This document shows positions 8,596 through 17,006 of a stretch of DNA of 36,949 bases, in pieces. Origin of the DNA: Candidatus Gastranaerophilales bacterium (GTDB lineage Bacteria > Cyanobacteriota > Vampirovibrionia > Gastranaerophilales > Gastranaerophilaceae). Location: assembly GCA_944325575.1 (NCBI GenBank), contig CALVAR010000024.1:1-36949 (forward strand). The letters run 5' to 3'. Below the pieces are notes generated by a model. It worked only from the letters and a program-made list of their open reading frames with translations. It was not told the origin of the DNA and made no database searches. The position numbers were made by a program, and so were the translations under genes. Numbering within the stretch: position 1 is the first letter of the stretch; the number at the start of each line of letters is the position of its first letter.

Positions 8596-9825
8596 TTGAA
8601 AATTAATTTGAAAAAATACGGTTTAATCGCTTTTACACTGCTGGTAATTTTTGCTGCAGGAGCGCTGACAAACTCGGGCGGAGTATTTGCATCTTCTCCG
8701 CAGCAGCTGTATGAGCAGGTTTGGAAACTTATAAATTCAAAATATGTTGATTATACAAACAATCAACAGGATTGGAAAAGATGGCGCAACAAATACGACA
8801 AAGTTATAAAAACCGATGAAGATGCTTATGTTGCTATCCAGACAATGCTAGCCAGCTTGAATGATCCTTATACAAAATTTTTGGATCCCAAAGAATTTGA
8901 AGAAGAAACAAGTTCTATCAAGGGTTCTTTAAAGGGTATAGGTGTCCAAATAGGTTTGAGAGAAGGTAAACTGCTTATTATCGCACCTATTGAAGATACA
9001 CCCGGCGAAAAAGCAGGACTGCTCGCAGAAGACGAAATTCTGGAAATTGACGGAAAATCCACAAAAGGTATCACAATTGATAAAGCCGCAGATAGAATCA
9101 GAGGAGAAGAAGGAACTTATGTTACACTGCTGATTAAACGTAAAAATCAGCCGAACAAACTCTACAAAATTCAGCGTGCGGAAATAGAAATAAAATCAGT
9201 TTCAACAAAAGTCCCTGAAAATGCCAAACTTGATGACAAAGTAGGCTATATAAGACTGAGCTCTTTTATCAGCAAAAATGCAACAGGAGAGTTTGAGGCA
9301 GCTTTGAACCAGTATAAGGATAAAAAAGGCTATATCATAGATCTGCGTTCAAATCCCGGCGGACTTTTAAGCAATGCTATTTTGATTTCGGATATGTTTC
9401 TGGACGGCGGTATTATAGTCAGCACCGTAGACAGAGACGGGTATAAAGAAACCACACGTGCAACAAAAAAATATGTTACGGATAAACCGATTGTAATACT
9501 TATAAACAAAGGTTCCGCTTCCGCAAGCGAGATATTCTCCGGCGCAATGAAAGACAACAAACGTGCGCTTCTGGTAGGAGAAAATACCTTCGGTAAAGGA
9601 CTTGTACAGGAAGTTAACAAACTTATTGGCGGTTCCGGTGCAAATATCACAATCCAAAAATATTTGACACCAAACGGTACTGACATCAATAAAAAAGGAA
9701 TTGCTCCGGATGTTACCGTTGAGCTGACAGAAGAAAATATAAAAGCCAAAGATGATGTTCAACTCAAAAAAGCTAACGAACTGCTTGTACAGATGATAAA
9801 AAACCAGTCCGTCTGCACCAAGTAA
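8596..9825 (+). CDS. ctpA: Carboxyl-terminal processing protease CtpA (S41 family)
   Basis: This 409-residue exported serine protease has an N-terminal hydrophobic anchor or signal (about 8-33, ending GGVFASS), a PDZ domain (about 108-195, with GIGVQIG and AGLLAEDEILEIDG), and the tail-specific protease core. The catalytic pair is S309 (KGSASASEI) and K334 (TFGKG), with the same 25-residue spacing as E. coli Tsp. It trims C-termini of envelope proteins. In photosynthetic cyanobacteria CtpA matures the D1 protein, but nothing photosynthetic is seen here. The start is TTG, with GAGG (8585-8588) upstream and the mature family sequence right after it. A strong hairpin follows the stop. Confidence 0.95.
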   Translation: MKINLKKYGLIAFTLLVIFAAGALTNSGGVFASSPQQLYEQVWKLINSKYVDYTNNQQDWKRWRNKYDKVIKTDEDAYVAIQTMLASLNDPYTKFLDPKEFEEETSSIKGSLKGIGVQIGLREGKLLIIAPIEDTPGEKAGLLAEDEILEIDGKSTKGITIDKAADRIRGEEGTYVTLLIKRKNQPNKLYKIQRAEIEIKSVSTKVPENAKLDDKVGYIRLSSFISKNATGEFEAALNQYKDKKGYIIDLRSNPGGLLSNAILISDMFLDGGIIVSTVDRDGYKETTRATKKYVTDKPIVILINKGSASASEIFSGAMKDNKRALLVGENTFGKGLVQEVNKLIGGSGANITIQKYLTPNGTDINKKGIAPDVTVELTEENIKAKDDVQLKKANELLVQMIKNQSVCTK

Positions 9826-9851
9826 ACTAAAAACCGGAACAAATTTTTATA

Positions 9852-9886
9852 AACAGAGCCTGTTAACATAACAGGCTCTGTTATTT
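9852..9886. terminator. Bidirectional terminator between ctpA and recJ
   Basis: A 13-bp perfect stem, AACAGAGCCTGTT (9852-9864) and AACAGGCTCTGTT (9870-9882), is followed by a T-rich run. The right arm runs into the stop codon of recJ on the other strand, so it probably ends both convergent transcripts. Confidence 0.85.
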
Positions 9887-12256
9887 TAAAACTATTTCTT
9901 CCAGAGGAAGTGTACAGAGTTTTTGGCGGTAATCATAGATTTTTGCAAGTTCTGATTCGAGTTCTTCATACATATCAGATTCTTTTATTTTAGAAAACTC
10001 AATGGCATGGATGAAATTTATTTTATAATTCTGAGCATTTTTTTCTATAATTTCAAACATACCCAAATTTTCCAGCATATCAAAACACAGTTCCGTTACT
10101 TCATCCGAAATAGCAAGAAAGTCCGAGATATCACACAGATTTACTTCTCCGTTTTTGCCGCTTTGCGGGTTGCAGACGTATTTCAGCATGCCTGATATAT
10201 TTTTAATAAGCTCCTGAGCATCAATCTTTTTGTTGTTATAGTTCATAAAATGAAAGACCTTTGCATCGGATTTTTGAAGCAGTGTATGCATGATATTTTC
10301 ACTTGCCGGATAGTCAAAAAACATTATCTGCGAACATTTTGTGAGATTTTTTCTGCTTTTTAATTTTTCCGCAATTTCCTTGTATTGTTTTAGAGTGTCA
10401 CAGATATTTTTGTTCTGCGCAAAAATCTGGGTAGATATTTTTGTTGTTAAAAGGTAATCGCAAATCTGCCTGAAGATATTTGTTTTTTTTCTGTGGTCAT
10501 AGAGTTTCAGTTCTGTTTTTTCTTCTTTTATTTCAAATTCCGATTTAATGTCCTGAATATCCAGTTGTATTGTAGTCACACCGTTAAATGTATTGAGCTT
10601 GGGGTAAAAAACAATTTCAAACTCCTTGCCTTCGGGAATATTCAATGTGCCATGATTCCAAAAAACACATTCAAAAGGTTTTCCGTCTTTGTTTTCGCAA
10701 AAGATTTTGAGGTGGTTGCTTTTTTGTCCCACTGTTTTAAAACTGTTCAGTATAAGATTTTTTGTTATAAATAAAGGCGCCTTGTTCCCTTCGGCAAAAG
10801 GTTCGAGTTTTTTCAACTCTTCGATTAAATCAACGGAAATTTCTGAAGAATCAATCAGCGCATCAGCTTCAATAGTCGGGACAATATTTTTTCCGTCAAG
10901 CATGGTTTTAATTGATTCATTTAAAGCAGCTTTTACCTTTTCAAAAGAAGATTTTTTAGGGTCAAAAACAAGTCCCGCTGCCTGAGCATGCCCGCCGAAA
11001 TATTCAAAAAGTTCAGAGTTGTCAGCGATTACATTTCTGATATGAACTTCGGGTATACTCCTTGAGGAGCTGCGGATTAGTCCGGTATTTTCATCAAGCG
11101 TCATCAAAAATACCGGTTTATAGAATTTTTCAACAAGTTTTGATGCCACTATACCTATAATACCTATGTGCCATCCACGCTTATAAAGGATTATGCCCTC
11201 CTGAGGCGGTTCGTTTTGAATCATTTCAACGGCTTCGTTAAAAATATTTTCGCAAATGTCCTGTCTTATGCTGTTAAAATTATTTAATTCTTCTATGCAC
11301 ACATCTATTTCGGATTTATTTTCCGATATTAAAAGTTTAATTGCGCTTTCTACCGTATCGAGCCTGCCTGCGGCATTTATCCTCGGAGCTATACCAAATG
11401 CAATGTTCTCGGAGGTTATCCCGTTTGCGGCATCATAGCCGCATGAGGCGAGAAGTTTAGTCAGACCGTAATGTCTGCCTGATTCAATAAGTTTTAGACC
11501 CGCAGCAACAAACGAGCGGTTTTCGTACAATACGGGAACAACATCCGCAATCGTTCCGACCGCAACAAACGGCAAAAGTTCGTTTACAAAATCATAATCC
11601 TTTTTTTGTTCCAGCAACGCACATGCAAGTTTGAAAGCTACACCAACACCGGCAAGTTCATTAAGCGCTTCGATTTGCTCCAAAGGCAAGTCTTTTTCAA
11701 GAGCATTAAGTGCTTTCGGATTTAATATTGCAAAAGCCTCGGGCAGAATATCAGGGGCTTCATGGTGATCCGTAATAATTACATCAACCTTAAAACCGTT
11801 TGCAAAATTTATCTGCTCAACATCACTTACCCCGCAGTCCACTGTGACAATAAGCTTTGCTTTTTGTTTTGCTATCAGCTGCACAAGCGCCTTTGTATTA
11901 AGCCCGTGGTTTTCTTTTTCACGATTAGGGATATAATAATCGGCATTAGCGCCGAGATGTTTTAGTGTTTTATATAAAAGTGCGGTAGAAGTAACTCCGT
12001 CACAGTCAAAGTCACCGTATATGATAATCTTTTCCTGCGAATCAATTGCACTGAAAATTCTTTCCACTGATTTTTGCATGTCCGTAAAAACAAAAGGAGA
12101 GGATATTTTCATTTTTGCGGGATTTAAAAAATCATGAATTTTCGAAACGGTATCCATGCCTCTTTGCACGAGAAGCTCTGCAGCAAGCCTGCTGCCCGCT
12201 GCTTTTATAAGTTCATCGGAAACTTCTTTACTTTCTTTTATTTTCCATTGCTTCAT
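9881..12256 (-). CDS. recJ: Single-stranded-DNA-specific exonuclease RecJ, long form
   Basis: This 791-residue DHH-family 5'-3' exonuclease acts in recombination and mismatch or excision repair. Motifs in order: GDFDCDG (81-87), VDCG (139-142), DHH (163-165), GTIADVVP (234-241), PRINAAGR (291-298) and the DHHA1 motif GGHAQAAG (421-428). An OB-like segment follows at about 450-560. The remaining 230 residues have no recognised motif; long RecJ proteins of Firmicutes type also carry a C-terminal extension, against 577 residues in E. coli. It is last in the fixC-fixX-unknown-recJ cluster, 23 bases after the 128-residue gene. Confidence 0.93.
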   Translation of the reverse strand: MKQWKIKESKEVSDELIKAAGSRLAAELLVQRGMDTVSKIHDFLNPAKMKISSPFVFTDMQKSVERIFSAIDSQEKIIIYGDFDCDGVTSTALLYKTLKHLGANADYYIPNREKENHGLNTKALVQLIAKQKAKLIVTVDCGVSDVEQINFANGFKVDVIITDHHEAPDILPEAFAILNPKALNALEKDLPLEQIEALNELAGVGVAFKLACALLEQKKDYDFVNELLPFVAVGTIADVVPVLYENRSFVAAGLKLIESGRHYGLTKLLASCGYDAANGITSENIAFGIAPRINAAGRLDTVESAIKLLISENKSEIDVCIEELNNFNSIRQDICENIFNEAVEMIQNEPPQEGIILYKRGWHIGIIGIVASKLVEKFYKPVFLMTLDENTGLIRSSSRSIPEVHIRNVIADNSELFEYFGGHAQAAGLVFDPKKSSFEKVKAALNESIKTMLDGKNIVPTIEADALIDSSEISVDLIEELKKLEPFAEGNKAPLFITKNLILNSFKTVGQKSNHLKIFCENKDGKPFECVFWNHGTLNIPEGKEFEIVFYPKLNTFNGVTTIQLDIQDIKSEFEIKEEKTELKLYDHRKKTNIFRQICDYLLTTKISTQIFAQNKNICDTLKQYKEIAEKLKSRKNLTKCSQIMFFDYPASENIMHTLLQKSDAKVFHFMNYNNKKIDAQELIKNISGMLKYVCNPQSGKNGEVNLCDISDFLAISDEVTELCFDMLENLGMFEIIEKNAQNYKINFIHAIEFSKIKESDMYEELESELAKIYDYRQKLCTLPLEEIVLK

Positions 12257-12279
12257 GATACCGGCTGAGTGATATTGTC

Positions 12280-12666
12280 TTATACTTCGTCTTCTTCGTC
12301 GTCCTGCTCGTCTTTATCTTCTTTAATTTTGTCTACGACCATTTTTGCCATTTCCTTGGCAACAGCTTTTTGAACGGGCACAGGGCTGTTTTCAAGCATG
12401 TTTATTGCAGTTCTTACAGTTGTATCAAGATCATACCATCTGCTTTTGCCCTTTTCTACAAGCCCTTCTTCTACAGATTCCATCATATCTTCCACGCTTG
12501 TAAATGTGTGTTCCGAAATGTTGTGCTCAATAATGATTTTTATAAGATTCAATGCAACTTTAATCTGTGTTTCGTCATCAGATTTTTCCAATGTGCTCAT
12601 GGACTTAGACAAGATAGGATCTTTGTCATACCATCTGCGGTAATTGTGGCTGTATTCTTCTTTCAT
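12280..12666 (-). CDS. Unknown acidic protein with duplicated RWYD motif
   Basis: This 128-residue soluble protein is not one I recognise. It contains two copies of one motif, RRWYDKDPILSKSMSTLE (10-27) and SRWYDLDTTVRTAINMLE (75-92). Each is followed by a helix-forming stretch (IKVALNLIKIIIEH; VQKAVAKEMAKMVVDKI), so it looks like an internal duplication of about 65 residues. The last 15 residues are almost all acidic or polar. A strong ribosome site (AAGGAGAGAGG) precedes the ATG. It sits 35 bases after fixX and 23 before recJ, and is probably co-transcribed with them. No function can be assigned. Confidence 0.8.
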   Translation of the reverse strand: MKEEYSHNYRRWYDKDPILSKSMSTLEKSDDETQIKVALNLIKIIIEHNISEHTFTSVEDMMESVEEGLVEKGKSRWYDLDTTVRTAINMLENSPVPVQKAVAKEMAKMVVDKIKEDKDEQDDEEDEV

Positions 12667-12701
12667 ACCTCTCTCCTTTTTAGTTTTTATTTATATGCAG
12701 A

Positions 12702-12977
12702 CTAACTTTTTTTGAATATTACTCCCTTGCCGCTTTTGGGATATTTCCAGTCAATATATTTGCATGCAATCCTGCAGGCCCCGCATTCAAGGCATTTTTC
12801 ATAGCTTACAGTAATTTTTTTATCAGTTTCACTATAGTTGTATACATTTGCAGGACATACAATTGTACAGGTTTTTTCAAGACAATGCAAGCATTTTGAT
12901 TCATCCGGAATCAAATGACATTCGGTGTCTGTTTTATATTTTAGTGTATAGAGTTTGTCTTCAATTTTTTTGTCCAT
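12702..12977 (-). CDS. fixX: Ferredoxin-like protein FixX
   Basis: This 91-residue ferredoxin is the partner of FixC in passing electrons from electron transfer flavoprotein to quinone. It has two cysteine groups: CLHCLEKTCTIVC at about 29-41 and CLECGACRIAC at about 61-71. The second is a classical CX2CX2CX3C [4Fe-4S] site; the first (CX2CX4CX3C) is the FixX/ETF-QO variant. Its ATG follows the fixC stop by one base, so the pair is coupled. Length equals other FixX proteins. fixA and fixB, which encode the flavoprotein, are not in this window. Confidence 0.9.
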   Translation of the reverse strand: MDKKIEDKLYTLKYKTDTECHLIPDESKCLHCLEKTCTIVCPANVYNYSETDKKITVSYEKCLECGACRIACKYIDWKYPKSGKGVIFKKS

Positions 12978-12978
12978 T

Positions 12979-14286
12979 TTATTTTAAAATCCCGAATACT
13001 ATTTTTATGCCGGCAATTGCATCTTTAAATAATTCTGACAGACTTCTTTTTGTAAAAAAGTCCTTTGTGAATTTTTGAAATTTTTCTTTTTTGGGCTTAC
13101 CGTCCGCACAGGTAAATATATCAAAAAATTTGTTGATACTGTAAGGATAATAATTTAAAAATGCACCTGTTCTTGAACCCAGAATATGAACTACATCTTT
13201 ATATGTTTTCATATCTTTCATAACAAAACTGTTTTCCAGTTTTTTTGCATACAGACAAAGCATGTTTGAAGAAAAATCATTGTGCTCCAGTGCATTAAGC
13301 GCTGTTTCTCCGGCGTATTTGCCGCTCATCATAGCGAGATTGGTTCCTTCAAAATGAACATTGTTTACAAGCCCTGCAGCATCTCCTGTAACCATTACCC
13401 CGTCTGCATAAAGTTTTGGTATTGCCCTGTATCCGCCTTCCGGTATAAGATGTGCGGAATATTCAATAAGCTCGCCGCCCTGTATTAAATCAGCAACAAA
13501 CGGGTGTTGTTTCAGTCTGTCCAAAAGTTCATAAGGTTTTATTTTATGATTTTTTAAATCTTCTAAAGAAACCCCGAATCCGACTGCAATCGAGTCTTTA
13601 TTTGTATAGACAATACCCATCCCGAAAAGATTTTCCAAAGGCTTGCCTACAATCTCCATTGCACATCCCTGAATGTTCTCCAGTGCAAACCTTTTGTTTA
13701 TAACTTCCTGAGGCAGTTTTATTACTTCTTTTACCCCGAGGGCAACATTCTTTGGTTTTATATTTTTTCTCAGCCCGATTTGTTTTGCAAGAAGAGAGTT
13801 TACGCCGTCTGCGATTATTACAATATCCGCATAATAATCTTCAAAATCTGTTTTGATTCCGCAGACTTTTCCGTCTTTTAAAATAAGTTCTCTTACAAGA
13901 GTATTCGGTGCAAAATACACCCCCTCTTTCATTGCCTGCTCAACACACCATTTATCCCACTTTGCACGAATTGCAACAAACGCATTTTTTTCGTGTTCGG
14001 GATTTTGGTAAGAAATTTGTGTGGAATCTTTCTCCGACAAAAGCACGTAACTGTGTTTTGCAATATATCTTTCTATGGGAGCTTCTTCAAAATTAGGAAA
14101 AATTTCCTTTGCCGCATGGGTATATATAACCCCTCCGTACATATTTTTTGCACCGGCAAAAGGTGCACGCTCTACAAGCACAACACTTTTCCCGCCGCGT
14201 GCAACAGTTATTGCGGCGCTGACTCCGGCAGGTCCTGCGCCAATTACTATTACATCTGTTTTGTTTTGCAAATTTTCTTCTGCCAT
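12979..14286 (-). CDS. fixC: FAD-dependent oxidoreductase FixC (ETF-quinone oxidoreductase type)
   Basis: This 435-residue flavoprotein of the FixC/ETF-QO/geranylgeranyl reductase superfamily carries an N-terminal FAD dinucleotide-binding motif GAGPAGVSAA (16-25) and, later, GVMVTGDAAGLVNNVHFEG, the second FAD contact seen in FixC. It lacks the C-terminal ferredoxin domain of mitochondrial ETF-QO; that part is the separate FixX next door. It should take electrons from an ETF and pass them to the quinone pool or, in bifurcating systems, to a low-potential acceptor. It is first in a four-gene minus-strand cluster, with ribosome site AGGGAG before ATG. Cofactor partner genes fixAB must lie elsewhere, if present. 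Confidence 0.9.
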   Translation of the reverse strand: MAEENLQNKTDVIVIGAGPAGVSAAITVARGGKSVVLVERAPFAGAKNMYGGVIYTHAAKEIFPNFEEAPIERYIAKHSYVLLSEKDSTQISYQNPEHEKNAFVAIRAKWDKWCVEQAMKEGVYFAPNTLVRELILKDGKVCGIKTDFEDYYADIVIIADGVNSLLAKQIGLRKNIKPKNVALGVKEVIKLPQEVINKRFALENIQGCAMEIVGKPLENLFGMGIVYTNKDSIAVGFGVSLEDLKNHKIKPYELLDRLKQHPFVADLIQGGELIEYSAHLIPEGGYRAIPKLYADGVMVTGDAAGLVNNVHFEGTNLAMMSGKYAGETALNALEHNDFSSNMLCLYAKKLENSFVMKDMKTYKDVVHILGSRTGAFLNYYPYSINKFFDIFTCADGKPKKEKFQKFTKDFFTKRSLSELFKDAIAGIKIVFGILK

Positions 14287-14307
14287 AAAACTCCCTTTGC
14301 AAAATCA

Positions 14308-14337
14308 ATTATACTATTAAACCGCACACTCCCGCAA
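14308..14337 (-). promoter_or_regulatory. Promoter of the fixC-fixX-recJ cluster
   Basis: On the minus strand TTGCGG (14332-14337) and TATAAT (14308-14313) are separated by 18 bases, about 20 bases before the fixC start. The -10 is a perfect match and the -35 is fair. Confidence 0.55.
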
Positions 14338-14451
14338 TAAACCGTTTGTCCTAAAACTATATAAATAAATTCAGAGAATACGCCTAATATATTGATAATA
14401 TGTATTACCAATATCATCTTAAAATTTTGAGATTGTATAAATATCGCAGTA

Positions 14452-14500
14452 AAAAACAGCCCTTTATTCTTAAATTTTAGAGATAAAGGACTGTTTTTAT
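14452..14500 (-). terminator. Terminator downstream of pyk
   Basis: An interrupted inverted repeat, AAAAACAG-CCCTTTAT and ATAAAGGA-CTGTTTTT, flanks a 15-base loop just after the pyk stop (14516). The arms pair over about 14 bases with one mismatch, and a T run follows on the minus strand. Confidence 0.65.
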
Positions 14501-14515
14501 ATTATCTAAAACAAT

Positions 14516-15949
14516 TTAAAATGCGCACATTCTGTGAACACGTACAAAGTTTGTTCTGCCTGTAATCAGGTTAGGAATTGAACCTATGATGATTACTCTG
14601 TCGTCTTTTTTGTATTCTGTTTTTTCGAGTAACAGTTTATCGATTTTTTTGAGCAATTCATCGTTCAATACTACATCCCAGTCTTTTTGATAAGGATGCA
14701 TATCCCAGAACAAATTGAGTTTTCTGCAAGTTTTTTCATTGTCAGAAATTGCCAGTACAGGAACTGATGGTCTCAATTTTGAGAGCAGTTTTGGTGTATA
14801 ACCTGTATGAGTAAAAGCAAGTATAGCTTTTGCTTCCAAATCTTTTGCCATTTTAACGGCAGCAGCAGCAATAGCCTGCGGAGTAGGCTCATACATAGGA
14901 TTCATAGGCAGATCAAGATTGTAGCTTACAAAATTGCTCTGTTCTACATCATGTGCAATCATTGCCATCATTTTTACGGCTTCTACAGGGTATTTACCCG
15001 CTGCAGTTTCACCCGAAAGCATTACGGCATCGGCACCGTCAAGGATAGCGTTTGCCACGTCGGAAGCCTCTGCTCTTGTCGGGATAGGTTCTTCTATCAT
15101 AGATTCAAGCATCTGTGTAGCAACAATACATGTTTTTCTGTGAGCAAATGCTGCATCTACAATTTGTTTTTGTACCATAGGAACTTTTTCCGGAGCAAGT
15201 TCTATACCGAGGTCGCCTCTGGCCACCATTACGGCATCTACAACATCAAGAATAGATTCTATATTTTTTACTGCTTCGGGTTTTTCTATTTTTGCAACTA
15301 TAGGAATATCCGCACCAAAGTGGCTCAGATATTTCTTTGCAAGCATAACATCATCTTTGTCTCTTACAAAAGAAAGAGCAAGATAATCTGCACCGTTATC
15401 CACTGCAAATTTTATAAAATCTACGTCACGTTCTGTAATAGCAGATACGCTTTTTGTTCCGCCGGGGATATTGATGCCTTTTCTGGGTTTTAAAAGTTCA
15501 CCATGGAGTACTTTTACATGAACTTTTGTGCCTTCTTTTTTTGTAACTTCAATTTTAATCTTACCGTCATCGAGGAGTATACATTCACCTACATGTACAT
15601 CTTCTGCAACTCCCTTGTAGTCTACGGGAACAATATTAGGATCTGTTTGTTCCAGACCGTATTCGAGTACCAGTTCTTTGCCCGGTTCAATAGGTATAGG
15701 TTCAATTAAGTTGCCTACTCTGATTTTTGGACCCTGAAGGTCAACCAGAACAGGGATAAATGTCTTTAATCTTTTTTCAACATTTCTGATTTTTTCAATC
15801 GTTGCTGCATGTTCTTCCGGTGTATTATGAGATGTATTGATTCTGAACATAGTAGCACCGGAGAGAATCATGTCCTCAATAATTTTTTCGTCACGGCTTG
15901 CAGGACCGAGAGTGGCAACAATTTTTGTTTTGTTTTTTTTGATAATCAT
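14516..15949 (-). CDS. pyk: Pyruvate kinase
   Basis: This 477-residue enzyme makes pyruvate and ATP from phosphoenolpyruvate and ADP, the last step of glycolysis. It has the N-terminal KIVATLGPAS, B-domain at about 75-165, catalytic K220 (IVAKIEKPEA), metal-binding E222 and D246 (MVARGDLG), and the TQMLESM block from 278. The C-terminal allosteric domain is complete, and there is no PEP-utiliser extension. One oddity is the usual RxNFSHG loop, which reads RINTSHN at 36-42, keeping R36, N38, S40 and H41 but replacing Phe and Gly. AAAGGA precedes the ATG. It has its own terminator, and another separates it from fabI. Confidence 0.96.
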   Translation of the reverse strand: MIIKKNKTKIVATLGPASRDEKIIEDMILSGATMFRINTSHNTPEEHAATIEKIRNVEKRLKTFIPVLVDLQGPKIRVGNLIEPIPIEPGKELVLEYGLEQTDPNIVPVDYKGVAEDVHVGECILLDDGKIKIEVTKKEGTKVHVKVLHGELLKPRKGINIPGGTKSVSAITERDVDFIKFAVDNGADYLALSFVRDKDDVMLAKKYLSHFGADIPIVAKIEKPEAVKNIESILDVVDAVMVARGDLGIELAPEKVPMVQKQIVDAAFAHRKTCIVATQMLESMIEEPIPTRAEASDVANAILDGADAVMLSGETAAGKYPVEAVKMMAMIAHDVEQSNFVSYNLDLPMNPMYEPTPQAIAAAAVKMAKDLEAKAILAFTHTGYTPKLLSKLRPSVPVLAISDNEKTCRKLNLFWDMHPYQKDWDVVLNDELLKKIDKLLLEKTEYKKDDRVIIIGSIPNLITGRTNFVRVHRMCAF

Positions 15950-16012
15950 TTTTCTACGTCCTTTTATTAATGTTTCGTTTAATTATTATTTTATTCCGGA
16001 AAATTTTATAAC

Positions 16013-16038
16013 AAAAGGGGCAATTAATGCCCCTTTTT
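16013..16038 (-). terminator. Terminator downstream of fabI
   Basis: Stem AAAAGGGGCA (16013-16022) and TGCCCCTTTT (16028-16037) with a five-base loop lies 11 bases after the fabI stop. It precedes pyk and would separate the two transcripts. Confidence 0.85.
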
Positions 16039-16048
16039 AAATTATAGT

Positions 16049-16867
16049 TTAATTTTGATGTTCTTTTTGATATGCGTATGTAGCTTCCATTTCTTCTACC
16101 GAAGCATAAACAGAGTGGCAGCCGCAATCAACGTGAACAATTTCGCCTGTTACACCGGAAGACAAATCGGAAACGAGGTACAAGCCTGTTTTACCGACAT
16201 CTTCAAGTGAAACATTTCTTTTTAAAGGTGCTTTTAATATAGCAGCTTTAAGCATTCTGTCAAAGCCGGAAATACCCTTAGCTGCAAGAGTTTTTACAGC
16301 CCCTGCGGAAAGGCAGTTTACTCTTACGCCGATTTTACCGAGGTTGTCTGCAAGGTATCTTGCGGAAGACTCTAATGCAGCTTTTGCAACACCCATTACA
16401 TTATAGTTTGCAACTACATATTCCGAACCCAGATATGTCAGGGCAAGTATTGCACCGCCTTCGTTGAATAAAGGTTTTGCGTTTCTTGCAAGAGTAACAA
16501 GAGAATATGCGCTTACACCAAGAGCTGTATCCCAGCCTGCTTTAGATGTATCAATAAAGTCGCCCATTAAATCTTCTTTATTAGCAAATGCAACTGCGTG
16601 GATAACAAAGTCCAGTTTTCCGTAAGTTTTTTCATATTGTTCAAATACTTTTTTAACCTGTTCTTCGTTTGTAACATCGCATTCTACAATCATTTTTGCA
16701 TTCATTTCTTCTGCCAGCGGACGAACACGTGATTCCATTGCTTCATTTGCGTATGTAAAAGCAATATCCCCGCCTGCCTCATAAATCTGTTTTGCAATAG
16801 AGTATGCAATACCTCTTGCGTTTGAAACTCCAAAAATAATACCTTTTTTACCTTCCATTAATTTCAT
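16049..16867 (-). CDS. fabI: Enoyl-[acyl-carrier-protein] reductase FabI
   Basis: This 272-residue short-chain dehydrogenase catalyses the last reduction of fatty-acid elongation using NAD(P)H. The cofactor region reads GVSNARGIAYSIA (13-25). The FabI-specific active site is complete: Y145 (TYLG), Y155 and K162 (NYNVMGVAK), the Y-x6-K spacing of FabI. The segment KTLAAKGISGF matches the substrate-binding loop near the triclosan site of this family. The start ATG at 16867 has AAGGAG seven bases upstream. No other fatty-acid gene is nearby; it forms a single-gene transcript ending at a hairpin. Confidence 0.96.
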   Translation of the reverse strand: MKLMEGKKGIIFGVSNARGIAYSIAKQIYEAGGDIAFTYANEAMESRVRPLAEEMNAKMIVECDVTNEEQVKKVFEQYEKTYGKLDFVIHAVAFANKEDLMGDFIDTSKAGWDTALGVSAYSLVTLARNAKPLFNEGGAILALTYLGSEYVVANYNVMGVAKAALESSARYLADNLGKIGVRVNCLSAGAVKTLAAKGISGFDRMLKAAILKAPLKRNVSLEDVGKTGLYLVSDLSSGVTGEIVHVDCGCHSVYASVEEMEATYAYQKEHQN

Positions 16868-16940
16868 AGAAAATCTCCTTAATTAGTCTGTAAATATGAT
16901 AATATTAACAAACTTTGATGTCCATATTTTAATAATTATA

Positions 16941-16985
16941 AAAAATAAAAAGAGCCCCAAATTGAGCCCTTTTTATTTTTATCGA
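16941..16985 (-). terminator. Possible terminator after the amino-acid permease
   Basis: AATAAAAAG and CTTTTTATT flank a 16-base loop, and T-rich sequence follows on the minus strand. The inner GC blocks are direct rather than inverted repeats, so the hairpin is AT-only and weaker than the others in this window. Confidence 0.4.
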
Positions 16986-17006
16986 ATTCGCTATCGTAAA
17001 ATTCCA

